A DNA stretch of 64,000 nt from Amblyornis subalaris. Lineage: Eukaryota; Chordata; Aves; Passeriformes; Ptilonorhynchidae. How positions within the stretch are numbered: the stretch's first letter is position 1; every line of letters begins with the position of its first letter. Below, in pieces: positions 59,266 through 64,000 of this stretch. The notes below the pieces were generated by a model. It was given only the letters and a program-made list of their open reading frames with translations. It did not search any database and had not been told where the DNA came from. The position numbers were made by a program, and so were the translations under genes. Where the stretch lies: assembly GCA_018881555.1 (NCBI GenBank), contig JACAXG010000013.1:6548191-6612190 (forward strand), read 5' to 3'.

Positions 59266-62200
59266 TTTCTTCCTAGTAAGTACTGTTCTTTATACACTTC
59301 AAAGAGGCACAGAAAAATAAACAAGAATAATTGGAAATCTCATATGTTGGTGCTGGATGTTCTGGTTAATGCCAGAAAAGTAAGATAATACGCTATGATG
59401 GAGGAAAAACACACTCCCCTCACATTTTCCTGCTCTGTGGAGAGATCAACAGACCAGTAAGGGATTTTCAGTAAATAGCTTATAATATGACCAAACTAGC
59501 AATAGCTAAGTATGCACTGCAAATTTTTCCCCATGGGTGTATATGTGTAAGATGGAGCACTGCTCCACGACCCAGGACTTAGAAATTTGCCTAATTTGAA
59601 ATGATTATCACAAAAATAATTCGNGTTCACTGCCTGAAGTTTAGGTTTCACTCCATTATACTGCATAGCTCTAGAGGGACAGCTTTGCAATATCCTTGAT
59701 GCCTCATTCTGATCTCAATTCTGATTCTCAATTAGCTCATGCCTAGAATGAAAAGTCAACTGTTTTAAACTCTGATTTAACTATAAATGAGTTACTTATA
59801 ACAGCATATTAATTTTTAAAATTACGTCATGCCATGAACTGTTGGTTAATTTCTAGACCTTATTCAGCTGGCATAGAACTNAGATGGGGATGGATATACC
59901 CCCTGGTTGGAAGGTTAGAATCTTGATTTTTTAGGTCAGCCAAGTTACTTTTCTCACTGAAAAAGAGATAAGATATGTAAGTAATTGTAATAGGAGTGTG
60001 ACTGCATAAATTCATATTTTATAATAAATTCCATTTTCCAAACCCTGATTCAATTCTTTGTAGCTTCTAGAACTTCTCCAGCTCATTTTCACCAAAAGTC
60101 ATCTCTGCCAAAAAACGAATTATTTCAATAGCTCACACATTTGGGGGAATATGGTAATTTGTATCTCTGGTTTGTTTTTTCCCCTTCTACAGTCTTTTTA
60201 TAACAACACTGTGAGCATCAAACCCTGCTGTTCTCATGGCATGACATCTTTCAGTGTCCTAATTGTTAATTAAGAAATACTTAAATAATCAGAAGGTTTT
60301 TCTTGTCAACCTCAGTCTGTTTCAATTTTCCTGCACATTTCAAACTGTAATAACAGTTTTGATTTTCCGAATTAAAAATATGAATTCTAGATTGCTATTT
60401 TCTGTCTAGAAAATCTCATTTTACACCACCTCATTTTAAAATTTCTTGAATAGCATGGATGTCTTACAGCTAATTTCAGGCAGGTACTTACTGAGCTTCA
60501 CAGCACAACTCTTCCTGCTGTGTTCAAACAAAGCTTAATGTCAGTCATGCGAAAGCACCACAAAACTACCCTACAGAGGTTCTGTGGAATGAGAAATAGA
60601 GGGAGTCTAGGAATAGCTAAGGGAAAAAGAATAAAAGCAAGTAGATTTTAATGTAATTGGAAAATACATAGTGAAAAATTTGCAGGTGAAAAAGATCAGA
60701 GTGTGGCCGAGATTGCTGCTGGCTCCAGGTGTTCCTTTGGCAAAACTTATGATCCTGGTTTGTCTCAGACTAAGATACAGTGAAAGTTCTCCCCTCTCAC
60801 ATCTGCCACAGCATTGCTACATTCTTTGATCCTTCACAAGAATCTTGACTTTTGAGACCGTATTTTGCTACCTTATTTTCATCCCATCACTTCAAATTAT
60901 GGCCAGCTTTTATATAAAATTTTAGGAAAGAGAAGAAAGGATATAATGAATTATTAAAGAAGAGTGAAAAGATGAAAGAAGAAAAGAGAAACTGGACTTC
61001 AGAGGGAAAAGGAAGGAGGGCAGGATTTAAGGAAAAATGGTAACATAAGTCCAAAGAAAAGGATGCAAATTCAATTCTCTGATGACTTCCCACTTCACCC
61101 TGCACAAAGGTGTGTTTCTCTCTTCAGCAAACTCCCCTTAAAAAGGGCTCGGGGAAGATTTTGTGTAATAGATAAACTTTGATACTACTTACTGAAGAAA
61201 TAGTTCCTGTGGGTTATTCTGTTCCCTTTTTATCTGTAGGTTATCTTATTTTGCATTAAGCAAATACAAGAGAGAGGTAGCGTTTTATTCCCCATCTGAA
61301 TTTACACAGGGTAGAGATTTTTATCCTGAGGAGTGTCATGTTCAAACTTTAGGGANGCGAAAGACTATCTGGTTGCCTTTCAGTGCTTTTAAATCTTTTT
61401 CAATAAAAAACCCTCTCCTGACCAGTGCTAATGAAAGTCTCCAAAGTAAGATCACAGGTCTGATGTTTATGCAGATAAAAGTACAAACAGTGGAGCAAAG
61501 TGAAAGGTAAACTTTCGCCAAAGAAGCAGGAGCTCTCTCAAGGACAGCAGTATATCTTCTAGAAGTTTTCACACCTGTAGCTAAAGCAAGGTGCCAGGCT
61601 GGGAATGCTTGTGCTCTGCTGCATTTTTACCCAAAATATCTTCCAAGTGATATATTTAAATCATTTTAAAAAAATGAATCAATGCCTGTTGACTATGGAA
61701 GCCACAGATATAACTAGATTAAAGAGGTCGAAACTAGTTAAAAGTACATGACTTTGTGTTTATGAGGGTTTAGATAAAATATTTATAACTTACGAGGTAC
61801 TTTTGACTTCATAATGTTTTCCTGTTGCCCTTCANGCTCATTTCCAAAACATCACTATTTTTTTTTCTATCTTGGCAGTTTGGACCCATTAAATAGCACG
61901 ACAAGATTATACTTCTTTAGGGACAAAAACTGATATAAAGAGTTCCTTAATAATTTATTTTGTATCAGCTTTTACTAAGAATATGTGGTAACAGAGGAAG
62001 TCGTGTTGGAAAGGGACTGCTCAGATGTCTCCGGTTTGCAATCTCTTAAGCAGTAATGCCCTCCTGTGGACTCTAGGCAGAATGGTTTCTTCTGAATAGA
62101 AAGTTGTATGCATGCAAACCATGTTAATTTTCCTTCTTTCTAACACTCTAATTAAAACGTCCCATGAAGACATTTAACATAGGGCATTATCTGGCCAGTG

Positions 62201-64000
62201 CTTCTGGTTTGAGAAACACNTTTCCTTTAGGTGATGGTACAGGTGGAGCTTTTATCTGAAAAAGCATCTGCATTTGGAAACTTCAGCTGCTTATCCAACA
62301 ATTTTTTTTTTTATTCTGTAGGTTGCTATCAGAATTGAAACAATGTCATGCTGCAGCTGCCTCATCAGAAAGGGGAAAGCATGTATTTCTTTTGCATTCT
62401 GCTTTCCTATCAAGTTTTAAAGCCATCGGATAGTATTATGCATTTACTAGTTTACAGTCAAAAGCAGTTTAAAAATTCTGTGGAATTGCTGTAGCTGCTG
62501 GAGTGTTGTCTGGTTTACATCTCACACACAGAGTGGGACTCATCTTTGGTACCACACTCACACTGTGGCAGTACCTCAGGCTCACACAGCTCGAGGGAAA
62601 AGGCACATTTCAGGGGCATGGAAAGGCACCTGCTTCACAGGACTGTGTACAACAAGCGACTCGCTGCACAGATCAGGTGACTGGATGTCTCACCAGGCAT
62701 GAATCTGCAGGAATTTGAGAGGTCCGGATGGAGTCCCTGCGGCGGCTCGGACGACCTGGGAGGAATGAAGATCTGTGGGATCTGGAGGGGAAGCTGATGT
62801 TTGGCTGTCTAGGAATCCTGCATCACCCAGGGCACACAGGCCTGTGCAGTGCTCTCAGCCCTTCCACGGTGGGGACTGAACCCCGAGAGCCGGGTTTTGG
62901 GCGAAGGTGTGAACGGCACGAGGTCACGTAAGAGCAGCTGGGAAAGGTGGGTGCACACAGGGACACCAGCCCAAGTGCACTTTGGTCTTTGTGTAGCATC
63001 AGAAGAGACATTTCCACCTGCAGGACATAGGTACGTGTGTCTTAAAGGTGTTTTCCTTTCATTATTCAACCAGTCAAAAGTGCAAACGACACGGAAGCAT
63101 TTGGGCTACACTTGAGTGGCTGATTTTTCCTACTGATTTACTCACAATTTAAACACTTTCATCTCCTCCCCTGATGCAAGCAGTGACTTTTTTCTTTGAT
63201 CTGTTCCTTGGCCTACTTGTCTGTCTTGCTTTCAGGGAAAGTGAGTTGCAAACCAGCTTTGTTTTCTTTGTTACCCGTTGAGGCCACAATTAGATCCTCT
63301 TAATTTTTCATCCTTTTTGCTCTAAATTACAATGGGTCTATAAAACTCTCATGGCGTATTTTCTGTGTGAAACATATTAACTTACCTTGTGAAGGGCCAT
63401 ACTGTTTTTACAATAACTAGTAGGAACAAAATAGTTTTGTATTTCTTGTAATTATGTGGGGCTTGCAGACAGCCTCTGGGAAGAATATTTTATTTAATAG
63501 AGTAGGATATGTTTATTTTAAACCCACAAATATTTCATCAACATTATGGGCATATTGTATTTTCTAAACCTAGATAAAATGGTTGTGTCAGTTCATGGAT
63601 TGAGATAAATGGATCTAAACACATGACAACTTTCCCTGTAAGTGGTTGTCACAGGCATTTAATATTCCTGTCATATTAATAGGTTATTCTTACTATAGAC
63701 ATGGCTATAAAATATTGGATATTAAAAATATCCAATTTGCTTAAAAAAAGATTACTGTATTGCAAGTATTAATGCTACTGGTTAATGATGATNACAGCCT
63801 GTGAGACAAAATCATGTTCAGCCTCTCTGGGTTTCCTCTGGGGCTGTGGTTAACCAGCCTTCCAGCATAGTTAGCGTTGTTTGTGTCTGTGTCTCCAAGG
63901 GAGCATTTCCAATTGATCTGTATCAAGGGAATGTTGCAGTTCTGCATCCTCCCTCCTGCCAGCACCGGCAGAACGTGCAANAAAGTGTTTCAGAAAGCTG
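59266..64000. other. AT-rich right end without a recognised gene
   Basis: About 4.7 kb, mostly AT-rich. A GC-richer patch at about 62.49-63.05 kb carries short ORFs on both strands but no known motif. No gene, RNA or repeat identified. Confidence 0.5.

Noticed and set aside
1..64000. CRISPR arrays, operons, ribosome binding sites, prophage or integrated bacterial elements
   Set aside because: The sequence is vertebrate nuclear DNA with spliced genes and CR1 LINEs; no regularly spaced repeats or prokaryotic gene clusters were seen.

Overview
The window is vertebrate nuclear DNA and almost certainly avian. It carries truncated CR1 LINEs of the bird/reptile type, compact introns, and the pair MYOT (myotilin) and NPY6R (neuropeptide Y receptor Y6) in the same relative order and orientation that I recall for human 5q31. 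Both recognised genes lie on the minus strand, so transcription runs from high to low coordinates. Isolated single N bases are scattered throughout and look like masked polymorphic sites.

Bases 1-9,933 hold the conserved myotilin gene in eight coding exons: a Ser-rich N-terminus, a linker with the conserved EIRGTKEAL-type helix, and two I-set Ig domains. The last exon(s), roughly the final 50 residues judged from human myotilin, lie beyond base 1. All splice sites are GT-AG and all phases fit.

Bases 15,804-18,815 are the most interesting part. Four further minus-strand exons encode a complete extra Ig domain closely resembling the second Ig domain of myopalladin/palladin, followed by a Ser/Pro-rich linker. 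These exons join in perfect phase to the first conserved myotilin exon, which is open in frame upstream of the usual start Met. This predicts a long myotilin with about 266 extra N-terminal residues and three Ig domains. A CpG island (about 11.7-12.1 kb) and a TATA/E-box cluster (about 10.9 kb) lie in the intron between the two halves and could be the internal promoter for the ordinary short form, as palladin does with its alternative promoters. Candidate 5' untranslated exons lie at 20.1, 20.4 and 32.1 kb.

Bases 20.4-50.4 kb are mostly non-coding: CR1 fragments, microsatellites, a possible old 3'-UTR-like block at 48.1-48.9 kb, and no recognisable gene. Bases 51,993-53,117 encode an intact single-exon NPY6R, a gene that is a pseudogene in human. 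On the plus strand, two unidentified exon-like open segments (50.4 and 57.9 kb) flank NPY6R and share splice phase. The right end (58.6-64 kb) contains a 0.7 kb CR1 LINE and AT-rich DNA without a recognised gene.

Identification of MYOT and NPY6R rests on recognising protein sequence. The long isoform, promoters and UTR exons are inferences from splice signals and reading phase.
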